In this document: positions 17,768 through 26,222 of the stretch, one piece after another
How the letters are laid out: every line of letters begins with the position of its first letter
How positions within the stretch are numbered: the first letter of the stretch is position 1
NCBI GenBank assembly: GCA_905233845.1
Contig: CAJOFH010000004.1
Location: 1 to 64,000, forward strand
Length of the DNA stretch: 64,000 bases
Direction: 5' to 3'
DNA from: an uncultured Muribaculaceae bacterium
GTDB lineage: Bacteria > Bacteroidota > Bacteroidia > Bacteroidales > Muribaculaceae
Program-made: the position numbers and the translations under genes
Notes under the pieces: generated by a model
The model's database searches: none
What the model saw: only the letters and a program-made list of their open reading frames with translations
Told to the model about the DNA's origin: nothing

Positions 17768-18449
17768 AGTTCTTAAGCTTCTTCTCCAACTCTTTCTCTC
17801 GACCACCCAAATAACTGTCGACAAGCGCATGAAACTGCACCGAATGGTTCATGTGGGTGAGATGAGCCAACTCATGACAAATAGTAAGCTCAATAAGCTC
17901 CTCAGGCAGAAACATAAGGTTTGCCGACAACTGTATCACCTTCCCAGGTGTGCAATGACCTAATTTGCGCAATCCACGCCCTATCTCATATCTCACAGGT
18001 GCGACACCCAAACGCCTGCTAATAATCTGTGCCAACGGCACAAGCTTCTTGCTTGCATGCGAGTCAAGCGCTACGCGCAACGCCTTCGATACCCACTCTT
18101 TATTGCTAGGCTCATCCAAGTCAATCCCTTTAGGCACAAGCACATCTACATTGTCGCTACTATGCTTGAAAAGTATCAAATTAGGCTTCTTGTCCTGCTC
18201 ATGGATGGACAACGTCAACCCATAGCACTGAATCATCTGCCCTAAGTGGTAATCTACAGTGCTTTTCTCTTTTCTGACCCTGAGTTTCTCACGAAACTTG
18301 TCGAGACTGCTGCGCAATTCCTTCTCGGTCACACCATGAGGAGCATTCATGTATAGAATGCCACCCTTCCACCGCATAGTAATGTTGCGCATATTATAGC
18401 GCAAACTCACCATCACCCTACCAAATTCCTTATCCTCAAGATAATACAT
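17745..18449 (-). CDS. YgjP/DUF45-type metallopeptidase
   Basis: The C-terminal part has ELTICHELAHLTHMNHSVQFHALV, the zincin-like HExxH motif in the HELAH-x-x-x-x-NHS-x-x-F form that defines the YgjP/DUF45 family (SprT/WSS1-like fold). The N-terminal 140 residues form the usual beta-rich domain. These are cytoplasmic zinc proteins of poorly known role; a protease function in protein-DNA crosslink repair is suggested for relatives only. The stop codon lies inside the 3' end of folK (23-base convergent overlap). Confidence 0.88.
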   Translation of the reverse strand: MYYLEDKEFGRVMVSLRYNMRNITMRWKGGILYMNAPHGVTEKELRSSLDKFREKLRVRKEKSTVDYHLGQMIQCYGLTLSIHEQDKKPNLILFKHSSDNVDVLVPKGIDLDEPSNKEWVSKALRVALDSHASKKLVPLAQIISRRLGVAPVRYEIGRGLRKLGHCTPGKVIQLSANLMFLPEELIELTICHELAHLTHMNHSVQFHALVDSYLGGREKELEKKLKNFNWPVLR

Positions 18450-18489
18450 AATAGCAAGGATTACCCTCTATAATATCTAAAACTGTGAA

Positions 18490-19272
18490 CTATGAACTCA
18501 CCTGCACGGGTATCCCAGTCTCTTTCTCGATGTGGCGCGCTATGCGCTTGAGGTCCGCTGCAGGCACCTTAACGAGTTTCTCCTCTGGGGTCTTGCGGTC
18601 AATGGTGTAGAGCATTATTTCCTTAGGTTTTATCGCAAGATAAGCGTTGATTAGCGCGTCAATCTCGGCATCAGTGGTGTTGTCTACAATATTACCGTCA
18701 TGCTCACCACGCACCATCATGGTCTGCACAATGCACTTGCCGCCAAAGGCCTTCAAGTCCTCAATCACTCCTTCGGGCAGCACATTAGGTGATACTGGAC
18801 GGTTAATCAGGCGCATGGTGCGAGCCACAGCGCTGTCGAGCTTGAGGATATTATTGTCCACCTGCTTGAGTGCGGCTATCACACTGGGCTTTCCTGCCAT
18901 TGTTGCGTTGCTCAACACCGAAACCTTAGCTTCGGGATAGTAGTGGTTGCGCAAGTTTATCACATCATGCACTATTTCCTTGAAGTTTGGGTGCAGCGTG
19001 GGTTCACCGTTGCCCGAAAAGGTGATTACATCGAGTTTTTCGCCAGCCTCGTGCATAGCCTGCAGCTTGTTCTTGAGCTGTTTTTTCAGCGTCTCACGTT
19101 TTGCCACGCCTGTCGTGCCTGGACCTTGGGCATTATATCCAGCCTCGCAGTAAAGGCAGTCAAATGAGCAAATTTTGCCATCGTTAGGCATCAGGTTGAT
19201 GCCTAACGACGTTCCCAGCCTGCGGCTATGGATGGGACCAAATATCGTGCTTGTGAATAATACCGTTTGCAT
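18490..19272 (-). CDS. Radical SAM enzyme (TYW1-like family)
   Basis: The 4Fe-4S/SAM motif appears as C-x3-C-x2-C in CSFDCLYCEAG (about residues 35-43), preceded by GPIHSRRLGTSLGINLMP, which is characteristic of a bacterial radical SAM family related to wybutosine-type (TYW1) enzymes. TFSGNGEPTLHP is the second conserved block. No extra Fe-S domain is present (260 residues). Substrate unknown. It is the first gene of a minus-strand pair with the YgjP-type gene and follows the flavodoxin gene closely; flavodoxin can serve as an electron donor to radical SAM enzymes, though this one appears exported. Confidence 0.82.
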   Translation of the reverse strand: MQTVLFTSTIFGPIHSRRLGTSLGINLMPNDGKICSFDCLYCEAGYNAQGPGTTGVAKRETLKKQLKNKLQAMHEAGEKLDVITFSGNGEPTLHPNFKEIVHDVINLRNHYYPEAKVSVLSNATMAGKPSVIAALKQVDNNILKLDSAVARTMRLINRPVSPNVLPEGVIEDLKAFGGKCIVQTMMVRGEHDGNIVDNTTDAEIDALINAYLAIKPKEIMLYTIDRKTPEEKLVKVPAADLKRIARHIEKETGIPVQVSS

Positions 19273-19292
19273 AATTCTCGTAAAAAACGATT

Positions 19293-20171
19293 TTATCTTA
19301 CAACCTTAGTAAACACAGGTGCCTCACCATTGACAACAATCACATAGACCATCATCTCCCTTGGTGGACGCATCGCGATGTTTGGGTCAACTGGACCCTC
19401 TCGCTTCTCGGTGGCAGTGAACAGATATTCAGTGCCATCGGGAATGGCGCGTGAAGCGACTGTCAATGCTTTGGCGTTTTTCATCATCGGGTAATCACCC
19501 ACTGCAGCATCAAAGATGGCAGCCTCCTCAGTGCTCACAAAATGAGGCTTGGAGAATTCTCCAGGCTTCACATATTTTCCCTTGAGGAAACCGCTTGCCT
19601 TCAGGAACTGGTCTACCTCCTTGGGCATTGCTGCCATACGCGCAGCGCGCACTCCATAACCATCAAGAACCTCGGCCCCTTTCTGCTTGGCTTCAAGTAT
19701 CATTACACTCGACTCAAGACCTCCACTGCCAAAGGTGCAGAATGGCACTACTTTCTTGCCGCTCAAATCCACTTTGTTTAGAAAAGCTTCAATAGGGGGA
19801 GCAAAGGTGCCAAACCAAATGGGATATCCCAAGAATATCACGTCATACTTTGAAACGTCAACTTTCAATGGTCTAATCTCGGGGATTATGCCATTATTAC
19901 TTTCCTTCTTGCAACGCTCTATGGTTGCTTGAAAATCCCCGTCATAGGGCTTAACAGGCACCACTTCAGCAATGTCGGCGCCAAGCTTTCTTGCTATTTC
20001 CTTGGCAACGGCCTTGGTGTTCGACGTTTGCGAATAATACACTACCAGCACCTTTTGTACCCGTTTAGGATGCGGCCTACGATTCTTTTTACGTGCTTGT
20101 GCAGCAGGGCAGCACACTATTGCCAGCAATAATGCCGACACAATTCCTAACACTAATGTCTTTGTCTTCAT
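19293..20171 (-). CDS. Exported flavodoxin-family protein
   Basis: A signal peptide (MKTKTLVLGIVSALLLAIVCCPAAQA) precedes a flavodoxin fold. The FMN phosphate loop is YYSQTSNTKAVA, followed by FLGYPIWFGTFAPP and FCTFGSGGLESSV, both typical FMN-contacting segments of the flavodoxin_4 family. Residues from about 200 onward form an extra region without clear relatives. The double Cys near the signal peptide end (VCCPA) might allow a lipoprotein, but the signal-I-type AQA site fits better. A periplasmic quinone or redox role is inferred only. Confidence 0.85.
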   Translation of the reverse strand: MKTKTLVLGIVSALLLAIVCCPAAQARKKNRRPHPKRVQKVLVVYYSQTSNTKAVAKEIARKLGADIAEVVPVKPYDGDFQATIERCKKESNNGIIPEIRPLKVDVSKYDVIFLGYPIWFGTFAPPIEAFLNKVDLSGKKVVPFCTFGSGGLESSVMILEAKQKGAEVLDGYGVRAARMAAMPKEVDQFLKASGFLKGKYVKPGEFSKPHFVSTEEAAIFDAAVGDYPMMKNAKALTVASRAIPDGTEYLFTATEKREGPVDPNIAMRPPREMMVYVIVVNGEAPVFTKVVR

Positions 20172-20184
20172 AATCTATTTATTT

Positions 20185-21423
20185 TTAGGTTATTATTCTG
20201 TCAAATAGCTCAATATACTGCTGAGCAATCTTTGAAGCTGCAAACTTACGTTCCACCTCACTGTGCAAAAATTCGCGTGATACATTGGCACCAATCGCCC
20301 ACTCTATGCCTGCTGCCACGCTCGCTGGGTCTTTATACTCAGCTATGTAACCTGTCTTGAGATGCTCCACAATATCAGCCTGACCACCCTTTCCGAAGGT
20401 CACGGGCAGACATCCGCTCGCCTGACCCTCAATAAGGGTTCCTGGCAAGTTCTCATAAAGGGCGGTTGACAGCACTATGTCACTGTGACGATACAGACTG
20501 CTCAGCTGCTCTGTTGAAGATATCGTCCCGAGATAGGTGCAAGGTATCTTAATCTTGCTAAGCAGCGTTTTGTCATGCAAGTCACCATATAGCACTAAGT
20601 GTATCTTGCTTGCGAGTTCTGGCTTGTTATCAGCTATATATTGCGTGGTCTCGATAAGCTCCTTGAAGCCTTTTACCTCAACGTCGAGTCGGCGTGCGCC
20701 CATCACCATGATTTTCTTGTCGGCAGGTATGCCTTCAAAGCCGCCTGTCTGTCTCGTGCAGTCGAAGTCGTCGATAGGAAAGGCGTTATAAATGACACTC
20801 AAGTCGCTGTTAGCCATCGTTTTGCTCTGCTTGCAGCACTCGGCGAGCCAATGGCTCACTGCAACAAAATGGATGGACACCTGCTCATAGAGCTTGCGCT
20901 TTTTCTCCTGAATAGTCGTGGAGAGGTCTTTGCCATTGGTCTCAAGTAGCGGACAGCTGTGACAATGGTCTTTATATCGTTCACAATCAAACGAATAGTG
21001 GCACACGCCCGTGCAGTTCCACATGTCGTGCATGGTCCACACTATTGGCTTGCCGCTCTTCGCGAGCTGCTCCACTCCCTTAAGCGACAATGTGCCTTGG
21101 TTCACCCAATTTAAGCACACCACATCGGCATCTTTTACCCAAGGGTGAGAAGCGAGATTGATGCCGTGCGAACCAGTGTCTATCTTGAACAAAGTGTCGC
21201 GACGCATACCGTTGCGCAGGAACACACCCAGCCGCTCGGCAAGGAAGTTCCACTTATTGCGCCACTTGCCGCCCATAACGCCCACCAACTCATCGTCGCT
21301 CTGTTTGTCGATGACGAGCATACGAGCGTCTATTCCTGCGTCTTGAAGTGCATGAACCAGCCTGAGCGACACTATCGCCGCACCGCCCTGCATATCACTA
21401 TGATTAACAACAACAACTTTCAT
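20185..21423 (-). CDS. Family 4-type glycosyltransferase
   Basis: A GT-B glycosyltransferase of 412 residues. The N-terminus VVVNHSDMQGGAAIVSLRLVHAL has the GG(A)A acceptor-domain loop, and the C-terminal half holds the nucleotide-sugar site: ENLPGTLIEGQASGCLPVTFGKGGQADIV (E-x7-E motif region). A Cys-rich insert around residues 140-165 (CTGVCHYSFDCERYKDHCHSC) suggests a bound metal. The next gene begins 4 bases before in transcription order (acyltransferase at 21428), so both probably act on the same surface glycan. Sugar specificity unknown. Confidence 0.88.
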   Translation of the reverse strand: MKVVVVNHSDMQGGAAIVSLRLVHALQDAGIDARMLVIDKQSDDELVGVMGGKWRNKWNFLAERLGVFLRNGMRRDTLFKIDTGSHGINLASHPWVKDADVVCLNWVNQGTLSLKGVEQLAKSGKPIVWTMHDMWNCTGVCHYSFDCERYKDHCHSCPLLETNGKDLSTTIQEKKRKLYEQVSIHFVAVSHWLAECCKQSKTMANSDLSVIYNAFPIDDFDCTRQTGGFEGIPADKKIMVMGARRLDVEVKGFKELIETTQYIADNKPELASKIHLVLYGDLHDKTLLSKIKIPCTYLGTISSTEQLSSLYRHSDIVLSTALYENLPGTLIEGQASGCLPVTFGKGGQADIVEHLKTGYIAEYKDPASVAAGIEWAIGANVSREFLHSEVERKFAASKIAQQYIELFDRIIT

Positions 21424-21427
21424 AGTG

Positions 21428-22012
21428 TCATTGTTTTAAGGGTAAATCTACTGCTTCGCCATTTAGTTTCACGATCCTTGCAGGATTGCCCGCTACTGTG
21501 CAATTGTCGGGCACATCGCTGCTCACCACGGCACCGGCGCCTATCGTGGCGTTGTCGCCAATCTTCACTCCACCAAACACCGTCGCTCCAGTGAAAATCT
21601 TCACATTATCACCAATCACTGGGCGCTGGCCATTCTTGTCGTTGCCAAGCGTCACCAGTTGCAGGCAATAGAAGTTTTTCCCTATCTTCTCGGCATTGAG
21701 ATAGGTGGCATAGTTATGTTCGAAATGGCACCCCTCCCCTATCGACGGGCACCAAATGTTGAGCGTGCGCTCGGGGGGCAGCAACCACTTGATAAACACC
21801 GATCTATACTCACCGAGACGATAGTAGAACAAATTGCGGAAAACACGCTGGCGGGTGCACACCTTGATGAAGGGCACCACACCACCATCGCCCTCGCCAT
21901 ACTGGCACAAATCTCGGTCTATGACCTTCTTGTGGCACAAGTAAAAAGCGATGTGGGGAAGCATCCTTATCGAGGACGCCGAGAGCAAAGCAAATTGTGT
22001 GTAAGGATTCAT
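21428..22012 (-). CDS. Hexapeptide-repeat acetyltransferase (CysE/LbH family)
   Basis: From about residue 110 the protein consists of left-handed beta-helix hexapeptide repeats (VIGDNV-KIFTGA-TVFGGV-KIGDNA-TIGAGA-VVSSDV) and ends in the typical PDNCTVAGNPARIVK cap. It resembles serine acetyltransferases but lies between glycosyltransferase genes, so it more likely acetylates a sugar of a surface polysaccharide. Length 194. Its stop is 4 bases from the glycosyltransferase start. A CAAAAGTA element at 22040 may provide a promoter. Confidence 0.85.
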   Translation of the reverse strand: MNPYTQFALLSASSIRMLPHIAFYLCHKKVIDRDLCQYGEGDGGVVPFIKVCTRQRVFRNLFYYRLGEYRSVFIKWLLPPERTLNIWCPSIGEGCHFEHNYATYLNAEKIGKNFYCLQLVTLGNDKNGQRPVIGDNVKIFTGATVFGGVKIGDNATIGAGAVVSSDVPDNCTVAGNPARIVKLNGEAVDLPLKQ

Positions 22013-22039
22013 ATCGTGGCGAGTAATGTTTATTCACTG

Positions 22040-22047
22040 CAAAAGTA
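22040..22047 (-). promoter_or_regulatory. Probable -7 element before the acyltransferase gene
   Basis: CAAAAGTA (TACTTTTG on the minus strand), 27 bases before the start at 22012. The upstream partner is poorly spaced. Confidence 0.4.
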
Positions 22048-22112
22048 ACTAAAATCTTTGACAATTCCTTCTTAACGCCACTAAAAAATTACTCCCCCTA
22101 CTCCCTTACAAC

Positions 22113-23222
22113 TCACTCATTCAGCAGTTGACTATAAAGCGAGGTTATCTTATTGTAGAAAGCCTCATAGTTGAGATGCGTGTCAAAGTCTTTCTTGGCT
22201 TGCTTGCCCAGACGATGCGTTAACTCGCGGTCATTGCACAAGGTCTTTAGAGCTTCGGCCAACTGCTCCACACTGTTGGGCTTGACAAGGATGCCATTCT
22301 CCATGTCGCGCACATACTCGGGCTGAGCGCCGTTGTGGGTAGTGATGATGGGCTTGCCCTGCTTCATGTACTCAAGGTTACTGATGCCCTGCATCTCTTG
22401 AATTGTAGATGGCTGCACGCCAAAGTCGCATTGCCACAGGTAGCCGTGCATATTACACTGAAATCCAAGCAGATAAACATTATGAACAAGCTTATTCTCA
22501 ATGATAAAACTCTTGATGCGCTGCACTGCTTTGGGCTGCCCATCCCCTATCAACACGAGTTTGTAGCTGTCACGGTCAAGCTCTTTAATAGCATTGAGCA
22601 GCACGTCAACACCTTTCTCGCGGTTAAGACGACTATGGAACATGATAAGCGACTGCTCAGGTGTCATTTTCAATTCCTTGCGCAAGTCGGGAACTGGAGC
22701 CTGAGCACTGGTGTCGGTGTTGAGCACACTCTCGGGAATCACGCTGGTTATCGACTTCTTGATGCGTGGCGCAGCATGTGCGAGGAAATGGTCATAGGCA
22801 AACTGCGACACAAAGACATAGTGGTCTATGCTTCGATACACTTTTTTCGACACATAGTTGAAAGTGGGCTTCTTAAGGGAGTGAGGCGTGAACACAACTT
22901 TGGTGTTTGGGTTGTCGCTGATGATGCGAGCCATCACGGCCGTCACAGCATCGCGATAGGTATGGACATGCACAATGTTCTTGCCTTTGCGCAACATTCG
23001 CGCAAGCCTCACAGGACTGTCAATGTCTCTAATGCCCTTGAGCGGAAGAATCGAAACGGGGATGTCCATCTTCTGGAACTGCTCGATGATGTCATTATTT
23101 TTTGCACTGACAACCTCGACATAGAAATGAGGGTCGTGACGCATGTGAGCCACAAGGTCGCTGGCATAACGCTCTGCCCCACCCCACGTCTTGCTCGATA
23201 CTATGTGAAATACATTTATCAT
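22113..23222 (-). CDS. Family 4 glycosyltransferase
   Basis: The frame is open to 23321, but the ATG at 23222 (MINVFHIVSSKTWGGAERYASDLV) gives the canonical GT4 start with its GGAER acceptor loop. The C-terminal domain has IMFHSRLNREKGVDVLLNAIKEL (K-G-V-D phosphate loop) and, towards the end, PIITTHNGAQPEYVRDMENGILV, the nucleotide-sugar site. The E-x7-E motif is modified (EMQGISNLEYMKQGKPI). Probably cytoplasmic or membrane-peripheral, acting on surface polysaccharide with its two downstream neighbours. Confidence 0.88.
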   Translation of the reverse strand: MINVFHIVSSKTWGGAERYASDLVAHMRHDPHFYVEVVSAKNNDIIEQFQKMDIPVSILPLKGIRDIDSPVRLARMLRKGKNIVHVHTYRDAVTAVMARIISDNPNTKVVFTPHSLKKPTFNYVSKKVYRSIDHYVFVSQFAYDHFLAHAAPRIKKSITSVIPESVLNTDTSAQAPVPDLRKELKMTPEQSLIMFHSRLNREKGVDVLLNAIKELDRDSYKLVLIGDGQPKAVQRIKSFIIENKLVHNVYLLGFQCNMHGYLWQCDFGVQPSTIQEMQGISNLEYMKQGKPIITTHNGAQPEYVRDMENGILVKPNSVEQLAEALKTLCNDRELTHRLGKQAKKDFDTHLNYEAFYNKITSLYSQLLNE

Positions 23223-23465
23223 GATAATAATTTTTTGGCTTTTTTGATTTATGTCACGAAGATAGTAAAAATTATTGACTTCAGACTCGGGTATTTGCCT
23301 TGATTTTTGAAAAAAGCGCAAAAAAATGCAAGGAAAACGGCTTTATTAAGCCACTATCAATATTCATCTCGTTGTGTTTCAATATATTACCTTAACAACA
23401 CTCTTGTTTCGGATTTTAACTTAGAAAAACGAGAAAAATCAAGAAACAGCACTCCCCTACCCATC

Positions 23466-25292
23466 TTATGTATTATTTGCGTTCTGAAGCGCCTCGACTA
23501 CCAAGCGTGCTTTATTTGCTCCCACAACAAGAGAAATTTCGTCGGCCGAAGCATCTTTTATTCGTTTCACGCTCTTAAAATGTTTCAGCAGTGCGTTGCG
23601 AGTTGCGGGTCCTATTCCCTTGATGTCGTCAAGTTGGCTATGAATTTGAGTTTTGCTGCGTTTGTTGCGGTGATGCTTAATACCAAAACGGTGAGCTTCA
23701 TCGCGCAGCTTCTGAATAACCCTAATAGTCTCGCTGTTTTTATCAATATAGAGCGGCACACTGTCACCTGGGAAATAAATCTCGTCAAGGCGTTTTGCGA
23801 TGCCTATAGCAGCGATTGTTCTACGCAAACCCAACTCTTCGAGCACCTCGACAGCGGCATTTAACTGGCCTTTTCCTCCATCAACAACGAGTAATTGAGG
23901 CAGCTCTTCACCTTCATTTAGCAGTCTTGTGTAACGTCGATTTATTACCTCACGCATCTGAGCATAGTCGTCGTTGCCATCGGCGGTCTTGATATTGAAA
24001 TGGCGATATTCTTTCTTCGCTGGCTTAGCGTTGCGGAACACTACGCAAGCCGCCACGGCACTAGTTCCTGAAATGCTGCTGTTGTCAAAACACTCAATGT
24101 GATGCGGGAGCACATCGAGGTGCAAATCCTTCTTCATGGCTGTAAGGGTGCGTGTGACGCGTTGCTCAGGATTGAGCTTCTCCATGCGCTTGAGTTTCTC
24201 GGTGCGATATTGCTCAGCATTTTTAAGCGAAATAGCCACGAGTTTGCGTTTGTCTCCTCGCTGTGGTACTACGTAATCAATTCCTTCTATCTCAAAATCG
24301 GGCACCACATTCACGAGAATTTCTTTCACTTTATCGTGCTTATAGGTCTCGTTGAATCGTTCTCTGATGTCACGCACAGCAGTGGAGATTATTTCTTCGT
24401 TGGTCTCATCCGATCCCGCATCTTGAAACTTATATTCTACCGTTAGACTTTGCACAATCGCGCCATTGCGCATGTGCATGAAATTGACATAGGCAGCTCC
24501 CTCATCACGCACAATTGTGAACACGTCAATATTGTGGATAGTTGGATTAACAATGACCGATTTTGCACGATAATTCTCAAGCAACATATACTTGCGCTTG
24601 AGCAATTCGGCTTCCTCAAATTTCAACTCTTCGGCTCGTGCCATCATTTCCTGCATGAGAAAATCGCTCACTTGCTTGGTGTCGCCGTTGAGGATTTTGA
24701 CTATATTATCTATGTGTCCCGAATATGTTTCATGTGAAACAAATCCCTGACAACAGCCCTCACAATTCTTGATGTGGTACTGCAAACAGAGTTTGTATTT
24801 GCGGTTTTCGACATTTTCTTGAGTTAGTGGATGCCGACAGGTACGGATAGGGTAGAGCTGTTTGATTGTGTCGACAAGAGCATGGGCGACCTCAGTTTTA
24901 GGGTAGGGACCATAATATTTCGCACCTTTGGCATGCTTTTCTCGGGTAAGGAAGACTCGTGGAAAAAGCTCTTTTGTAACGCAAATCCAGGGGTAGGACT
25001 TGTCATCCTTTAGAAGCACGTTATAACGCGGCTGGAACTCCTTTATTAGGCTGTTCTCGAGGTCAAGAGCTTCTTCTTCGCTGTTGACAACGATATATTT
25101 CATATCCCAGATGTTGCGCACGAGAAGATTGGTGCGCACAACAGGATGAATGCGGTTGAAGTAGGAGTTCACGCGACGCTTTAGGTTCTTCGCCTTGCCA
25201 ACATAGATAACCACGCCTTCCCGGTTCAGGTATTGATACACACCTGGACTGTCGGGAAGGAGCGATATTTTCAACTTCAACTCGTCGCGCAT
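23466..25292 (-). CDS. uvrC: Excinuclease ABC subunit C
   Basis: UvrC makes both incisions in nucleotide excision repair. The N-terminal GIY-YIG nuclease domain is SPGVYQYLNREGVVIYVGKAKNLKRRVNSYF (3' incision). A UVR motif lies near residues 200-235, an RNase H-like domain with CFDNSSISGTSAVAACVVF follows (5' incision), and a helix-hairpin-helix ends the protein (IKGIGPATRNALLKHFKSV). Length 608 is normal. A parS-like palindrome is embedded in its coding sequence at 24726-24741, encoding part of FVSHETYSG. Downstream of ybeY, mnmG and apt on the same strand. Confidence 0.97.
   Translation of the reverse strand: MRDELKLKISLLPDSPGVYQYLNREGVVIYVGKAKNLKRRVNSYFNRIHPVVRTNLLVRNIWDMKYIVVNSEEEALDLENSLIKEFQPRYNVLLKDDKSYPWICVTKELFPRVFLTREKHAKGAKYYGPYPKTEVAHALVDTIKQLYPIRTCRHPLTQENVENRKYKLCLQYHIKNCEGCCQGFVSHETYSGHIDNIVKILNGDTKQVSDFLMQEMMARAEELKFEEAELLKRKYMLLENYRAKSVIVNPTIHNIDVFTIVRDEGAAYVNFMHMRNGAIVQSLTVEYKFQDAGSDETNEEIISTAVRDIRERFNETYKHDKVKEILVNVVPDFEIEGIDYVVPQRGDKRKLVAISLKNAEQYRTEKLKRMEKLNPEQRVTRTLTAMKKDLHLDVLPHHIECFDNSSISGTSAVAACVVFRNAKPAKKEYRHFNIKTADGNDDYAQMREVINRRYTRLLNEGEELPQLLVVDGGKGQLNAAVEVLEELGLRRTIAAIGIAKRLDEIYFPGDSVPLYIDKNSETIRVIQKLRDEAHRFGIKHHRNKRSKTQIHSQLDDIKGIGPATRNALLKHFKSVKRIKDASADEISLVVGANKARLVVEALQNANNT
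24726..24741. promoter_or_regulatory. parS-like palindrome inside uvrC
   Basis: TGTTTCATGTGAAACA differs by one base from the parS consensus TGTTnCACGTGAAACA. It lies 1.47 kb from a perfect site at 26196. ParB probably tolerates this substitution, but binding is not shown. Confidence 0.65.
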
Positions 25293-25600
25293 CTAACCCC
25301 CCAAAAATCTATAATCAACGCAAAAAAGCGTGTTTTTTCAATGTTGTTTTAACACCATCAACACACTACTTTTACGCGCAAAAAACAAAATATAGATATG
25401 AAAACCATTTATTACAACTCGTCCATTTTGTCCCAGCTGTCCCAGCCGTCCCAACTGCCCCAGTCGTCCCATGAATCTAGAACGTCTAGAAAGTCTAGAA
25501 CATCTAGAGCTTCTATGAAAATCAAGTTACTCAACCCCCAGCCCCCTCTAAGCAAGAGCGGGCGGTGGTGGTGTATAACCAAGCAATGGCGAGCCTCAAA
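25293..25600. repeat. Intergenic region with degenerate 9-bp repeats
   Basis: No gene supported. From 25421 to 25471 a GTCCCAGC-like unit recurs at about 9-base steps; from 25475 to 25512 a TCTAGAACG/A-like unit does. A run of CCCCCAGCCCCCTCTAAG follows near 25541. A short frame through these repeats is judged not to be a gene. Confidence 0.6.
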
Positions 25601-26143
25601 TCACTCTCCCTCGAAGTCGAAGAGAGATGTCACCTCCACGTCAGCAGGGAAGAGGTTGCGGCCCTTGAGGTCTACAAGCTCACAAATGAAGTTGATGTAA
25701 ACCTTCTTGGGATTCATGGTCTGCACGAGGTCAAGAGCAGCAGCCATAGTTCCGCCTGTGGCAAGCAGGTCATCATGCATGAGCACAACGTCGTCGGGCG
25801 TGATGGCGTCCTCGTGAATCTCAATAGTGTCCTCACCATACTCCTTAGTATAGGTCTTCTTGATGGTCTTGGCAGGCAATTTGCCGGGTTTGCGCAGGGG
25901 TACGAAACCAGCACCCAGCGCCTCGGCAAGAATGGCGCCAAAGATAAAGCCACGAGCCTCGACGCCTACAACCTTGGTGATGCTTTTGTCTTTATATAAC
26001 TCAACAAGGGCATCGCGCATGACGCGCATCGACTCAGCATCTTTCATTACTGTGGTGAGATCTCTGAACAAAATTCCCTTTATTGGAAAATCGGGAATGC
26101 TCCTTACCTTACTCTTAACGTATTCAATTCTTTCTTTTTCCAT
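25601..26143 (-). CDS. apt: Adenine phosphoribosyltransferase
   Basis: Apt salvages adenine to AMP using PRPP. The PRPP-binding motif is VVLMHDDLLATGGTMAAA, and VVGVEARGFIFGAILAEALGAGFVPLRKPGKLP carries the base-binding and flexible-loop regions typical of Apt. The frame is open to 26212, where it would translate the parS palindrome (FHVKH); the ATG at 26143 (MEKERIEYVKSKVRSIPDFPIKGI) matches the family start and gives 180 residues. Located between mnmG and uvrC. Confidence 0.96.
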   Translation of the reverse strand: MEKERIEYVKSKVRSIPDFPIKGILFRDLTTVMKDAESMRVMRDALVELYKDKSITKVVGVEARGFIFGAILAEALGAGFVPLRKPGKLPAKTIKKTYTKEYGEDTIEIHEDAITPDDVVLMHDDLLATGGTMAAALDLVQTMNPKKVYINFICELVDLKGRNLFPADVEVTSLFDFEGE

Positions 26144-26195
26144 AACAGTGAAAATATTTAGTTTTGTTCTGTTTTCAAAATAGGGGAGAGGTGAA

Positions 26196-26211
26196 TGTTT
26201 CACGTGAAACA
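26196..26211. promoter_or_regulatory. parS centromere site
   Basis: TGTTTCACGTGAAACA is a perfect 16-bp palindrome matching the bacterial parS consensus bound by ParB (Spo0J). It lies between apt and mnmG (gidA), a classical origin-proximal location. No parA or parB gene is in the window. Confidence 0.88.
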
Positions 26212-26222
26212 ATGGAAGTCTT

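Noticed and set aside
25398-25700. 100-residue Ser/Arg-rich frame
   Set aside because: It is a translation of the 9-base repeats and runs antisense into apt.
26144-26212. N-terminal extension of Apt beginning MFHVKH
   Set aside because: These codons translate the parS palindrome; the ATG at 26143 matches the family start.
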